Positions 33,293-46,029 of a DNA stretch of 64,000 bases are shown here, piece by piece. The notes beneath the pieces were generated by a model. The model did no database searches, was not told the DNA's origin, and saw only the letters and a program-made list of their open reading frames with translations. Position numbers and translations under genes: made by a program. The stretch comes from Limonium bicolor (Eukaryota; Streptophyta; Magnoliopsida; Caryophyllales; Plumbaginaceae). Each line of letters begins with the position of its first letter. The stretch's first letter is position 1. The stretch is taken from NCBI GenBank assembly GCA_023374045.1, contig CM041783.1:124497503-124561502 (forward strand). The letters are read 5' to 3'.

Positions 33293-33598
33293 GGCCCGTT
33301 AGCCTACAGACTGGATTTACCAGCAGAGCTCGGGAAGGTGCACGACGTCTTTCACGTTTCACAGTTGAAGAGGTATGTGCCCCATCCATCGCACGTTTTA
33401 CGGCCAGAGACTTTAGAGTTGGACCCCGCTCTACGATATGAGGAAGTACCACTCCGCATTCTCGATACGAAGACGAGGCAGACTAGGAACAAGACTGTTA
33501 GCATGGTCAAGGTTCTCTGGTCGAACCATGAGGTGGAGGAGGCTACTTGGGAGTTAGAGGACTCCATGCGAGCGAAGTATCCAGCACTCTTTGAGTAG
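33293..33598 (+). pseudogene. gypsy fragment G-B: integrase C-terminus with chromodomain-like end
   Basis: The plus-strand frame reads [32 protein letters not shown] and ends VKVLWSNHEVEEATWELEDSMRAKYPALFE before a stop. This is the standard C-terminal part of chromovirus integrase. The N-terminal part is missing, because the minus-strand G-C fragment starts immediately upstream. It could be the missing end of G-A, but the LTRs that would then pair do not match. Confidence 0.88.
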
Positions 33599-34053
33599 TA
33601 GCTGTGATACTTATATGGGTTCGTGGTCAAACCCTTTTTAAGGGGGGTAGACACCACTTGGCTTGCGCATATGTTATGCATTAGGTCTTGTTTTTGTGGT
33701 GTGTTTTGGTAGTATGCTATGTCATACATGGTGTTTGGATGATGGTATGTTTGATACATCTTATGTATGTGCCTTAGTGCACCTATTTGAATATATATAT
33801 AGTACCGCTGAGTACTTTTGTTGATGAGTTGGATGTGCACCTTGTTTAGTGCAATGATACGAATGAGTTAATACCATGAGTTTCGGCTATTTGATATGTG
33901 TTGTAGGAATCATGATACATATAGACTAGGTCTGAACCTAGTGGGAGTTACTCCCTAGCGATGGTCTGTTTGGTTACTTAGTGGAACTTGATTCCTTAGG
34001 TGAACTGTAGATGAGTAAGGACTTTGGGACGAAGCCTTTTTAAGGGGGTAGAT
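33599..34053 (+). other. 3' untranslated region of G-B with two polypurine tracts
   Basis: AAGGGGGGTAGA occurs 41 bases after the pol stop (33640-33651). AAGGGGGTAGA lies at 34042-34052, directly before the 3' LTR. The distal copy is the usual PPT. The proximal copy has the same CCCTTTTAAGGGGGGTAGA context as 26557-26572 in the LARD. Confidence 0.8.
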
Positions 34054-37000
34054 TGAAATACCCCTAACCTTAAAAAAATTAATTAAATGATCTATTAATG
34101 ATCTAAGATGGTTAATAAACGTCTAAATACTATTGGGGGAACAATCTAAAGATCTCAACAAGGCAAAACATGCCTTAAGATCGGTAAAGTAAAGCCAAAA
34201 ATGTGCTTTAAAGCACCATAAAGATTGTATGACCTCAAATAGGATCCAAAGTGGATTCCTAAGTATTATAATGAAGTTATGAACATTATAAAGCCATTCT
34301 CAAAGGAAACCAAGCTGTAAAACATGTTCTAACACAAAAATGTGCTTTAAAATTTCTTAAAGCACGTTTTGAGAAAATTGACTTTCTGAGTGGGTTTTGA
34401 GTGGTGTTAAGCATTGGATTAGACCTTGATATACTAATGTACTATAATGTACCACATTAGAGGTCTAAATCCAAGATTTCAAAAAAAAATCAAAAATATG
34501 GCATTCATTTATGAATAGTAACCCAAATAGTGCATTTTTAAGCAAAATTGACCAAGTATGGTCAATGGTCAATTAATGACCACCCTAACCCTTTGGCTAT
34601 CGGCAGGCATGGAGCTTAGAAGACAGCTCATTCTACTTTAGTGCTAAATATCTTCCTAATTTGGTGAATCACCATTTTACTATTCTTTTTCTACTTTTCA
34701 TTCATTAAATCCATTTCTTTTCTTTCTCTTGCCTCTTGTGCCATTCCAGCCGAGCCATCAGCTCTTCCAAACCCTCTCAAGCTGTGTTCTTGAGTATGGA
34801 AGACAAATCAATCTCTTAAGCACCTAAGGTAATGGTTTAAGGCATATTTTAACTCTTTTTCTTCATCTTTCCATTACCTACACTTGGAGCTCATGATCTA
34901 TCATTTTCCATGGCTCATTCTCAGTGTTCTAAAGCTTGTGCAACAACTAATCTCGGCTGAAGCAAGTCTAGGGACCAAGGTTTCCAAAATTTGCATTATA
35001 AGGTAAAAACATACCTTAAGCATCTCCTTTCTCCATCCGGTTATCTTCTTCTGATTTTTATGAGTTTATTCACTCATAATCTTCATATTTACATGTATGT
35101 TCAGTTGTGGTTAACCATTTGGAGCAAGGGTGGCCGAAAACCAAAGGAAATACCATTCTTTAAGGCATTTTGCCAAGGTAAAACCTATTACCATAGCAGC
35201 TTGTTGTTGTCTAACTATTTCCTATGTTTATATGGTGAATTTAACATCATGTGGTGTGTTTAATTCTGGCCGAAATCCTTTGGAAACTTCCTTGCATTTT
35301 TAAGGTGATTTTTGTCTTAAATCTTACATTAATTGTTTTTTATGGTTAAGCTCATGCTTGGAGTATAACCATATCTTACTTTGGTGTATTAAACATGTCT
35401 AAATGATGTGGTGATTTTTCCTCCAAGCTGCCGAGTTGTTACTAAGGATAAACCAAGGTATAAACACCTTAAACTTATGATTTTATGATTTCATAGCATA
35501 TATATATTATGTGCCGAGAGTGAAGTTAATTATATGGGTTATTTTAACCTAAGAATGGAAAAAATGACTAAGATAAATTAAGCTAGCCATTTAAGTGATT
35601 TAATTACATAATGGTCAAATTATGACATTATGTGGAAAAATAAATAAACTACAACAAGCCGAGAGTTTATAGTATAATTTGAGCTATTTATGTGTAATTT
35701 TATTTTATAAAGCAAAGTTGTAATAAGGCCATGTCATTAGGCCATTTTAATTTAAGTTTAAAGCTTATTTAGTTTAGTTTATGCTTATATAATTAAATTT
35801 GGGGTCAATGGTAATTACTAGTAAAATATAAAGCCGTGGGCTTAATTTAGAGGAATTTAGGGTTTTTAAATGAATTTAATAAAAATTATAACATTTTATC
35901 AAGTTTTGGGTCAAAATTGTAAAAATAGAAAACTATAGGGTATAATTGGTAATTACCGAAAGTTTGGTTCCAATTTAGTATTAGAAGTCAAAGTTGACTA
36001 TATAGGAGACTTTCACCAAGTTTGGAGAATTTAAGAAATTAAAATACTACCTTATATTAAGATAGTTATTAAATTGTAAAAGATTTATAAGAGATGGGGT
36101 TATATTGTGATTTCCGAAACTTTGGGGTGCTAAATGGGATTTAGTACAGACCTTAAGTTATTAGGAATTTTTAGAAGTTTATTTGGTTAAATTTGGAGTT
36201 TATATGAATTATATAAGTATAATATATGATATTTTATGACATTGTTACAAATGGGTAACATATGGGTAAAAACCGAGAATTTTAGAAAGTTTAAGGTTAG
36301 GAATGATATCTATAACCTTTTGGTATAGTTTGGTAATTTTTGGAGTTATATACAAGGTTTATAAAGATATATGTATAATATATAGTTTTAATGACATTAA
36401 AAAACTATGTATTATAAATTGGGGAGATTTGGTAAATATAAAAAGTTTGGTGGGGAATTTAATTAAAACTGACCTAGGGTCTATTCGGAAATTATAGCCT
36501 TAAAAACTATAGGTTATAATTATATTAAGGTTTAAGGATTATAATATAAGGTATATATTATAAGTGTAACAATGAAATATAATTTGGGGTTGATTTGTAA
36601 TTTATGGAAGTATTGTGGAAAATAGTGAAGCCCGAGAGTATAAGGGTTGTTTGGTATTTATTAACAATATATAACTATAGGTTATAATTGTTTCAATGAC
36701 ATAAATGTCATAATATATGTTATATAACTATAATATAACATTATATAAATAAGTGGTGGATTTTGTAAACATTTAGAAAATAGGTGTCGTTCGGTAATAT
36801 GGGCATTTTTAAATGAAAATTTATAATATGGTTTTTATGTTATAAAGGGGGTGTAAACATTTAATATAAGAAATATTCATTAAAGAGAATGAATATATTA
36901 TAAAGACTTACCATATAATAAAGTCCCATAATACATGTATATAAATAAATATATGTTATAGAGTAGAAAAAATAATATGGTTCAATAACTATATATTATC

Positions 37001-38923
37001 ATAATTAAAATGATATATGATAAAGAGAAAAAAGAATTACAAACATTAGATATGGAAATTCTAATGTTAAGAGTATACATAGAATAATAAGGATTTATAT
37101 AATTCAAAGTATTTTTACATATGAATTATACTACATTAAACTTGGAAAGACAAACCTTAGGAAAATAAATACTAAGGAGAAATGTATAATATATGATAAA
37201 GAATTATACATGCAATATAGAAACAGACTATATGATATACAAGGGTATATTAAGTTACATGCGATAACAAGTTCAACATTAAGTATGTTAATATACGAGG
37301 CAAGACTACGCATGTAATATAACGTTTTTCCAAATCTCGAGTTAAGCCGAAAACCCGACAAACGTTGACAGTTAATGACGGGGGATTTACCGGGAGGTAT
37401 TAGTGACGGTACGGGGTACCGTAGAGTTATGTTGTTATACGGGATTCTAATCAGTAGCGTTATGTATTATTAGACTGTTAGAGACGACACGGGGAGCATC
37501 GGATCTAGCTGATTCATACTCCACAGTTATACATTCAAGGTGAACGATATGTTGTTACGTGTCTCTTATTGTCTCTGAGGGCTTCCTCAGTTCAGACTTC
37601 TGTGTAATCTGTGATAAGATTGTTTGTCTGATTGTAAGAATAAATATGCATGAACTGTATATTTTTAGCTGCTTATTATAAGTTGTTGCGTTAACAGTAA
37701 TGGTTCGTATATATGGACCTATATATTAAAAAAACAAACAAACTAGCGGCTATGGTGCTATCTTATATGTAATATAAGGATCGTCAGAAAAACGTTGTAG
37801 CACTAGGATAATAAGATATACATATTATCCGAGACTTTAATACGGAGCATTGGCCTTTCTAAACGCCGCTCTCGTATCTAACACTGGATCCCGAGTTTAC
37901 AGACTCCGGATTGGACTAACGACCTTAGTCTGCTGTGTTAGAAAAATTGGTAATGCGATGCGATGGTATAATTAATTAACATAACAAAGCCAAGAGGATG
38001 TGGCTCTTGGTGCGCGTTATGATCACAAAAACGATACTAGGATGTCCGCGTACGGGTCCGCAAGTATCAAGAAAATTCCTGAGCTAGCTAGGATGCTCGT
38101 TGGTCGGAGACTCTACCGCTAGAGTGGCTACTGTCGTGGGTGACTCGCCATAGTATATGGGTAATTTAGAGGCACGTCGTTTTTAACGAGACGTTGTCAC
38201 TAGGTATAACTGAACATTTATTACAATTGAGACTTGTACAGTGGTGAAAAACATTGGTTTTTATACCAAGGACGGGAGGAGTTGATACTTGTTTATTATC
38301 CTCGTTGTTTCGCCTTGTTGTTCACTGGTTGTACTGTATGGTTTATATTATGTGTGTTGATGGTTGTGTTATTGTATGGATATTACTGTTAAATGTTTTA
38401 CAGTTAAAATTTAAAACGGTATTACATGCAACGAATCTCATGCTCTCGACCAATTAATTGAGGGGTTTGAGGAGGCATGACGGGCATGTGATAACATACT
38501 CAGCAAGGGCTGATTCCATACCACAAACCATTTTTATTTCAGGAGACTAGCTGGTGGGTCGACGCGAGGCGCGACAGTTATAATTACTTTTGACTAGACT
38601 TGGTACGGTTTGAGACTACTGTTATTTCAGACTCGGGTTTGTAAACCGAGGTGTATGTTGGTTAGACGCTCACGTGTACGGTTTTTGTAATAAACATTGT
38701 TGTTGGATATGTTTTTAGATTGTTAAACACTACTATCTATCTCTTGTGGTCACTACGGGAATACGTTTCGTATGTTGATTATCATGTAACTAGTTATCAC
38801 CCGTATGGGCGAGTGATAACAGTAACACCATTAGAGCGACAGTCTGTTATTTACCGCTGCAATTTATTTATTAAGTACGACGTTTATATTATGATTAGGA
38901 GCCGGATTAGTAGGGGTGTTACA
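34054..38923 (+). repeat. LTR of element G-B (4.87 kb)
   Basis: It starts TGAAATACCCCTAACC after the PPT and ends TAGTAGGGGTGTTACA, the same termini as the LARD LTR. The middle is different, very AT-rich from about 35500 to 37350, and lacks the GACCG hairpin arrays. The partner 5' LTR is not in the window, so no target duplication can be tested. It abuts the hAT relic at 38924. Confidence 0.85.
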
Positions 38924-39995
38924 GAGAACATCCATTCACTACAATTGAATAGTGAATAGTCAGGGTTTAGCCATTTAGGTACATAATATATGTTGCTTGT
39001 CTTAATTTTTCAATTACAAGTAGACACACTCTGTAGAGATACATTTAAGCAGCTTAATGAAGAGAAGAAGCTTCTTGATAGAAGTGATCCCAGTCAAAGT
39101 TTCTTTGATAACAGATAATTGGAGGAATGATCTTAAGGAAGATAAGTGTATTTGCATCATTGTTGATTGGCTGTAACTAGAATTTACAAAAGAGGATCTT
39201 TAGGTTTGGAGCATTAACCCCCTGATGGTCTTAACATTGGTGACGATATTTCAAAGTGTTTGTCTCAATGAAAAATTGATCGCAAAGTTCACACCTTTAC
39301 TTTAGACAATGCTTCCTATAATAACATTATGATTGCTCATCTCAAGAACCAATATGTGAGAGATACTTGATGTTTCATGGAGAATTTTTCTCTTATGCGT
39401 TGTAGTTGTCATATTATCAACCTAATTGTGCAAGTTGGCTTGAAGCTCATAGCTCGTTGATGATGTTGGAAAATGAGAGTAGCAGTGAAGCACATTAAGT
39501 TGTCCATTCCAAAGACTTGGAAGTTTTATGATTTTGCTGAAACAAATTATCATCTAAACACCAAAAAAAGGTTGTGTGGTAATTGTAGCGTGAGATGGAA
39601 CTCAACATATTTGATGCTTGATCGTGTCATCTATTTTAAAAATGTTTTGGATCTTTTTTTTCTATAGGTGGTAATTTGTGAGTGTTTTCCCTTTCCGAAA
39701 AGGAGTGGAGGAAAATGTAGAATATTGATGACTTCTTAAAAGTTTTATATGATGTAACCAACAGATTCTCCGCATCCAAGTATCCTACTACTAATATCTT
39801 TTTCATGGGTATATGGAGATCCAGAAGAAATTAATAGATGCAGTTGTAGGAGAACTCATAAGTATTTAACCTGTATGATAGAAGACATGCAAACAAAGTT
39901 TGATAAATATTGGATAGATTATAATCCATTGTTGGTATAAACTCTTGTATTTAATCCTTAATATAAGATAGATAATGTTGAGTTTTGTCATTCAA
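38924..39995 (+). pseudogene. hAT transposase relic, left arm of an inverted pair
   Basis: Decayed plus-strand hAT (RICESLEEPER-like) transposase. Recognisable pieces in order: FTLDNASYNN, CHIINLIVQ, then CSVRWNSTYLMLDR with the family's RWNST motif near 39595, then NRFSASKYPTTN and FDKYW. There are many stops and frameshifts. The whole segment reappears in reverse at 40098-41130. The upstream edge is cut by the G-B LTR. Confidence 0.82.
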
Positions 39996-40097
39996 TGCTA
40001 CAATAGGGGATATATACAAGGGAATGATTCATCTCATCAAGATAATCTCTTATATGCAAGAGGAGTTTTACCATTTCCCTTGCATATACCTCCTCAT
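39996..40097. other. Loop between inverted hAT copies
   Basis: About 100 bases separate the two inverted arms and contain a smaller hairpin (ATATGCAAGAGG with CCCTTGCATAT). It is the part of the minus-strand transposase that has no partner on the left. Confidence 0.6.
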
Positions 40098-41410
40098 GGC
40101 AAAACTCAACATAATCTATCTTATATATCTTATTTTGAGGATTAAACACAAGAGCATATACCAATACTAGATTATAATCTGTCCAATATTTATCAAACTC
40201 TGCTTGTATGTCTTCTATCATACAAGATAAATACTAATAAGTCCCTACAACCGCATCTACTAACTTCTTTTGGACCTCCCATATACCCATGAAAAAGATA
40301 TTAGTAGTATGATACTTGGATGCAGAAAATCTATTAGTTATATTATAAAAAAACTTTTAAAAAGTCATGAATATTCAACCTTTTTATCAACTCCTCTTCA
40401 GAGAGAAAAGACTCACAAATTACCACCTTTAGAAAAAAGATGATCCAAAACATTTTCAAAATAGATGACACGATCAAACATCAAATAAGTTGAGTTTCAT
40501 CGCACGCTACAATTACCATGCAAACTTTTTTGGTGTTTAGATGATAATTTGTTTTAGTAAAATCACAAAACTATTTAATCTTTGGGATTGACAACTTAAT
40601 ATACTTCATTATTGCTCTAAATTTCAAACATCATCAACGAGCTTCAAGCCAGCTTGCACAATCAGATTGATAATATGAGAAATACAACGTATATGAAAAG
40701 ATTCTCCACGAAACATCAAATAACTATCTCTCACTTATTAGTTCTTGAAATGAGCAATCATAGTGTCTTTATAGAATAGAAAATTGTCTAAAATAAAGCT
40801 GAGAACTTTGTGATCAATTTTCCATTGTGACAAACACATTGAAATATCATAAGCAATGTTAAGAGGATGGGTTAATCCTTCAAACTTAATTAATAATCAT
40901 CTTTTGTAACTTCCGGTCACAATCAGTCAAGTGAACAATGATGCAAATATACTCATCTTCTGTAGAATTATTCCTCCAATTATCTATTACCAAGCAAACT
41001 CTGTCATGGATCAATTAGATCACTGTGCAAGAAGTTTCTTCTCTTCATTAAACCACTTAAATATATCCTTACAAATAGTGTATACTTGTAACTAAGAAAT
41101 TAAGACAAACAACAGATATCATCCTAAACCCCGTCTCTTCAATTGTAGAGAAAAGATATCCATCATCCACAAAGTACATACATGTAACTTTATATAGTTC
41201 ATCAACATTGACATTTGGTTTTTTTATTTTCAACTCTTGGTTTTCATCTTTACATATTATAATGTCAATCCTAATACAATAGTTTCTCAAATCTTTAGTA
41301 TAATATTGGGACACTTTCTTACATGTCTAAGAAGATGCAAAGTTCCACTAAAAGAGGCAGCTGAAAGTTTTTTTTTTTTTTTTGCAATATTTACATTTAG
41401 CTAGCACGAT
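40098..41410 (-). pseudogene. hAT transposase relic, right arm with BED zinc finger
   Basis: On the minus strand, near 41410-41320, CKYC followed by SFSGTLHLLRHVRKC is a BED-type zinc finger. It is followed by VDDGYLFSTIEETGFRMISVV and the same transposase core as the left arm, ending FDKYW...NPQNKIYKIDYVEFCHEE. The C-terminal hATC dimerisation domain is missing. Multiple stops are present. No terminal inverted repeats were found for it. Confidence 0.82.
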
Positions 41411-41535
41411 AAAAACTTATCTTTAGATAGAATGTAGTCAATATGCATCCAACATTCTAACTTGCACTATTTATCTTTCTTGTCATCTTGGTTTTAAAAT
41501 GCGTGAGGCAATCTGAGAAGATGAGGGGTTGGGGG

Positions 41536-42518
41536 TAATGGTGGCCATCGAATTCGAATCTACCCGGAACCGGCGAATGTACCCGGAACCGATTGGAACC
41601 GGAACCGACCGGAACCGGACGGAACCGATTCAGAACCGGAACCGCCCCCTTGCGAATCGAATCCGAATACAAGTTTTGCGATTCGGGACCGAACCGGGAC
41701 CGGAACCGGAACCGCCCAGAACCGCCCGGAACCGCTTGGATTCGCGTCGGATTCGAAACCGTGGAACCGAAACCGGTGGAACCGAAACCAGAACTGCCCG
41801 GAACCGGTCGAAGTTACGGTTGGAATTTGTGTGTACAAGATGGTTTATCTAACTTGACTTCCACACTAGGACCACTTAGGCATGTCATGATGATTGGTAC
41901 GAGATGAATGGGGACAACACCATTTAGGACTTCTATTTTGTATTGTAATCTTTTAGAATGTATTAGTATTACTTTCTTTCCATGTAATCTTTAAGACTTC
42001 CAAATTGAAATCATGTAACCTATTAGTAGCTGTACTCTTTTTCCTTATTAGGGTTTCCCAATGGGTTTTTACCTAATAAGGTTTTAACGAGACAATGAAT
42101 CATATAATAAAATCCGCTTTGCTCTTTAATTTTTGCAAATTCAATACAAACATTTAAGTCTTTGTTTTTTACACATTTAAGATTATAAACTTGAGGAATA
42201 ACTTAGCTAGGAGTAAAGTGGACGAAAAGAGCAACGTGTGGCGCGCAAACGGATCTAAAATCGGAGTTAAAACGAAGAAACTAGAGTCGATCGAATCTTT
42301 CCGGAACCGGTCGGAACCACCCCGGAACCGGTCGGAACCGCCCCGGGACCCGATCGGAACCGGAACCGCTCCAGAACCGGTCGGAACCGTTGATTTGAGC
42401 GAATCCGAAGCGAATACAGAGTCCGGAACCGGAACCGCCCCGGAACCGCCTGGAACCGGTTCCGAATCCGAATACACATTTTCCGGAACCAGTAGAATAG
42501 GAACCGTGACCACCATTA
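41536..42518. mobile_element. Non-autonomous hAT element rich in GGTTCCGG repeats (copy 1)
   Basis: The 8-bp target duplication GTTGGGGG (41528-41535 and 42519-42526) and ends TAATGGTGG / CCACCATTA identify a hAT element of 983 bp. About 250 bp inside each end consists of CCGGAACCG repeats with CGAATCCGAATAC. The centre is AT-rich, with CCTAATAAGGTTTTAACGAG. The Arg/Pro- or Gly/Ser/Phe-rich ORFs here are translations of the repeat. A second, inverted copy lies at 57102-57802. Confidence 0.9.
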
Positions 42519-42654
42519 GTTGGGGGCGAAGCGTGATGCATGATGCGACAAGACAAACACATTACATAGTCAAGGCGACCATTTTTGTAGAATCACCTAT
42601 ATTACTGTCAGGATGCATTTGATGTGTACTTTAACTAGATAGTATACGTATATT

Positions 42655-44095
42655 TGGGATGTCAATCTTGACACGGACCTACAACTAACCCTTAAAAAGC
42701 CAAGGTTTCGGGTTGAGATTTTGACCCGAAAAGATTTTTGTATTGGGTTCGGGTTGGGTCATTCATTAAAACCCTTTTAGCTTTAGGTTAAACCCACCAA
42801 CCCATAACCCGTATATAAAAAATTAAATATAAAAATTATGTTAATGACTCAACTTAGTGTCTAGTGATTAATTTATGACTTAACTTAATGTGCCGATAAG
42901 AATATCTTTGTCATTTTTGTTACCATATGTTGTTGCTGTGAAACATCATCACGATAGTAGCTTGAAATAATCTTGTATTTTATACACACCGACACTATTT
43001 GGATAATGAACAAGATTGGTCCGTTAACACGAAAAAAAAAGCGTAAAGTATCACCAAATTTCACTAAAAAAGTAGAGTAAACGGAAAACGAACTTTACCT
43101 CAAGACATGAGTGTCGATTGAGAACCCAGTTTAGTGTTGGATAAGCCCTCGCTTCATATGACTCAAATGAAAAACCAATCTACCATGCTCTTTATTCTCT
43201 AATTTTCCATTCAAATTTGAGGCTGAAAGGAGGAAAAAAATGACTCATAATCATAATTCAAGCGCTATCTACTAGATCTAGAAAGAGAGAAGAACGCCAA
43301 ATTTGAACCCGAGAGAATCAAAACCAACACAAAAATAAATACTTGAAACAGAAATACAGAAAAAAGAAACATGGATATTACCTTCAAGCGCTGCATTGTT
43401 GCTTGAGAATCGAGGCTAAGTTTGCGCAGTACCCTAACCAGTGGAGAGAAGATGGAGAAATGAACCAAACTGTGTGAAGATAGATTTTAGGGTTTCACGT
43501 TTCAGTCGATGTGAGAATCCACTAGAGTCAGAAAAGTTAATTCGGTAGTTTTGTACTTACAAGGGATTAGAATTTTTAAAAATATAAAAAAGTTGGGGTA
43601 AAAAATTGCCAAAGCCCTGCCCATTTTTTTACCCAAGCCTGTCTATTATTTTTTTAAAGCTTTGCACATTGGGCTACTAGGACAGACTGCATATGATCAA
43701 CTCTACTACTAAGACACCCGAGCTCTCATTTGTGACTTTAAAGCCCCTAAGCTTTTGAGTGTGTTCATTCGTTTGATATTGTATAATAATCTAAAAGCCT
43801 AGAATCGAATGCTTTGTGAATCTTAGGATGTTGTATATTAATTCGGTTTCGGACACAAAGTTTACTGAAATACAGTTATATGCAACTTTTGGTGTTTCTA
43901 GTGTCCTTATATAGAAATGTGCAGTTTAAGGCCAAAAATTAACATGTAACACAAAAAATTTCAAAGAACAAAATTCAGACCGGGAAATGCATGGCAATTT
44001 AAAGTCGGGAAAAAACTTGAGTTTGGCATTAGAAACAAGCCTGACAAGCCTAAAAATTTTCCCAACCTAAACCTGGCTCACCCGTCGCATTGATA
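42655..44095. mobile_element. Probable degenerate hAT-like element with a captured exon-like piece
   Basis: The left end GATGTCAATCTTGACACGGACC and the inverted right end (GGTGAGCC, TCGCATTGAT) are similar, and both ends are GGGTT/AACCC-rich, as in many plant non-autonomous hATs. No clear target duplication. Inside, on the minus strand at 43396-43490, a CT-rich leader, an ATG and an AG|GTAATAT donor-like site resemble the first exon of a host gene. That reading is tentative. Confidence 0.4.
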
Positions 44096-44325
44096 AGCTT
44101 ACCTAGGGGTGAGCTTTCAACTATTCAGTTCTACCCAAAAACTGAATTAAAAAAATTACGGTTTTTGTGCCTATTCGGTGATAACCGGATTTTAGTTTGA
44201 GAATAAAAGTAATAGAGAACCAAATAATCGAAAAACCAAATTTTTTATGGCCGAAAGCAAGAATCAAAAACCAAAATTTTTAATTCAATTGTTGGTTAGA
44301 ACCAAATCATAAAAAGAACCGAATT

Positions 44326-44895
44326 ATGAAGAGAGGCATAGAGCACATATGTTCCTTGTTCAGTTGTTCACTAGTTAAGATTGCAAATTTATTATGCTTA
44401 TGGTTTGCTTCACATGGTGTGACAAAAGATATAAACAACTTATATTGTTATAAACGCTAGAGAGAATATTAATTCGAGTATATTACCGGTTCTGAAATTC
44501 AGCCCCATCTTTTATTTGGTGTGCGAGAGATGCAACCGTTCCACTAGATAATTTCTACATGCACAAACACAAGAAGAATATGAAGAGAGGCGCAGAACAT
44601 GTAAGTTTCTTGTTAGTTGTTCACCAATTAGGGTTGCAAAATTACTGTGCTTGTGCTTGCTTCACATGGTGCTATAGAAGAAAAAAAAACTTATATTGTT
44701 ATAATTGCCAGAGAGAAGATAAGTTTGAATACATTACCGATTCCAGAATTCAGCCCCATCTTCCATCTGGTGTGACAGATGAGCAGTTCCAATGATTGTT
44801 CTCTACAAATACGCAAACACAAAGAATAGAATGAAGAGAGGGTAAAGCATGTATGTTCCTTGTTTAGTTGTTCATGAGTTAGGTTGTAAAACACA
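44326..44895. repeat. Three tandem units of 251-254 bp
   Basis: ATGAAGAGAG starts at 44326, 44580 and 44831. Units share CATGTATGTTCCTTGTT, GGTTGCAAAATT, ACTTATATTGTTATAA and CAGCCCCATCTT. The third is truncated. A diverged version of the first 150 bp occurs in the CACTA element at 740-930. Confidence 0.82.
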
Positions 44896-44940
44896 AAATT
44901 TTAACATAAAAGTTATTGGTCATTCGGTAAACCTCATAAC

Positions 44941-45859
44941 CTTGGTTTTAAAAGCTCGCCTGAGGCGCGCCTAATGCGTAGGCGGAGCAAGCGTCGACGG
45001 TATCGCCTCCAGTGGACAAGGCGAACGCATGTCAAGAGGCGGGCTGAGGCGGGCTGAGGCGGGTTGAGGCGCGCTGAGGCGTCGCCTGAGGCGGTCGAGA
45101 AAAAGATGCAGAGGGCGGAAGGAGCAGCGGCGCGGAGAAAAGATCGAGGAAGAAGACGATAGATGATAGGGTTTTTTTCCTTTATTGTTTTCTTTTCTTT
45201 GTCTGCTTTTACTAATCAAAATGACACCGTTTTGAGTAGTGGGAACAACTTTATTTTTCAAAATCTGCAGACTCGGGACGGGAGACTCCTCAACACCACC
45301 CCACCACATACTTTTTAGTTTCTCACTCCAAGTTCCCCAATTCACATTTTACTTTTCTTTCACCCTCTCCAATTCACTTTCCTTTATTTCCCCATTCAAC
45401 TCTCCCAGCTACCATTCAAAATCACGCAGACAACCCAAGTCCCCACCCACCCCACACCTACCAATCCCACTCGCCACCAGCGAGGTATACTTTTTGTAAA
45501 CAAAAAATGTTTTCTTTGCATCAGGCAGCGCACGCACACATAGCAATGTATAGGTTTTTTTTTTATTTTGTTAACATTGCAAATTCATATTGATAACAAT
45601 TTGTATGGATGCAAAAGCTATTTTAGTGTTGAAGACCCACTATTAAATTTTAATGGAAATATATATTATTGTAAGCTTTTATATTATATAATGTGATATT
45701 TATTTTTTGTATGTACAAAATGTATGTTATAAAAATCTATAGGTGATTCACAAAAACAATCGCCTCAACTACGTGATGCGTTCGCCTCAACGCCTCATGC
45801 ATCACGCCTCGCCCTGGCCCCTCATCGCCTCGGAGCGCCTCACGCAGTTTAAAACCAAG
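44941..45859. mobile_element. Nested non-autonomous hAT element with GCCTGAGGCG ends
   Basis: The ends CTTGGTTTTAAAA and TTTAAAACCAAG are flanked by CTCATAAC on both sides (44933-44940 and 45860-45867), an 8-bp target duplication. Clusters of GGCGAGGCG-type motifs lie inside both ends. 919 bp, no transposase. It inserted into the outer hAT element. Confidence 0.92.
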
Positions 45860-46029
45860 CTCATAACTCAACCCTTAAACCAAAAACCGAACCTAATTAT
45901 ATTTCGGTTTTCCTGAAACCAAATATCCAAAAATAAAAAAAAATGATTACAAATTCGGTTTTAAAAAACCAAAATAATTTCGATTCTCGTTATAACCGAA
46001 TACTCAACTCTAGCTCTGTCTTCACCGAA

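Larger units (their letters stand above)
44104..46012. mobile_element. Non-autonomous hAT element, interrupted by another hAT
   Basis: The ends TAGGGGTGAGC and GCTCAACTCTA-like (ACTCAACTCTA) are an imperfect inverted repeat of the common plant hAT type. About 200 bp inside each end is rich in AACCGAA/TTCGGTT motifs. The flanking octamers (AGCTTACC, GCTCTGTC) do not match, so the duplication has decayed or the ends are slightly wrong. It contains tandem repeats (44326-44895) and a nested hAT (44941-45859). Confidence 0.65.

Noticed and set aside
33293..38923. G-B 3' end as the missing 3' end of G-A
   Set aside because: Orientation fits, but the LTR at 34054-38923 does not resemble the visible part of the G-A LTR and lacks the hairpin array. 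Kept separate, though not excluded for the coding part.
41529..42622. Arg/Pro/Glu-rich and Gly/Ser/Phe-rich ORFs on both strands
   Set aside because: They are translations of the CCGGAACCG simple repeat and occur in several frames at once.
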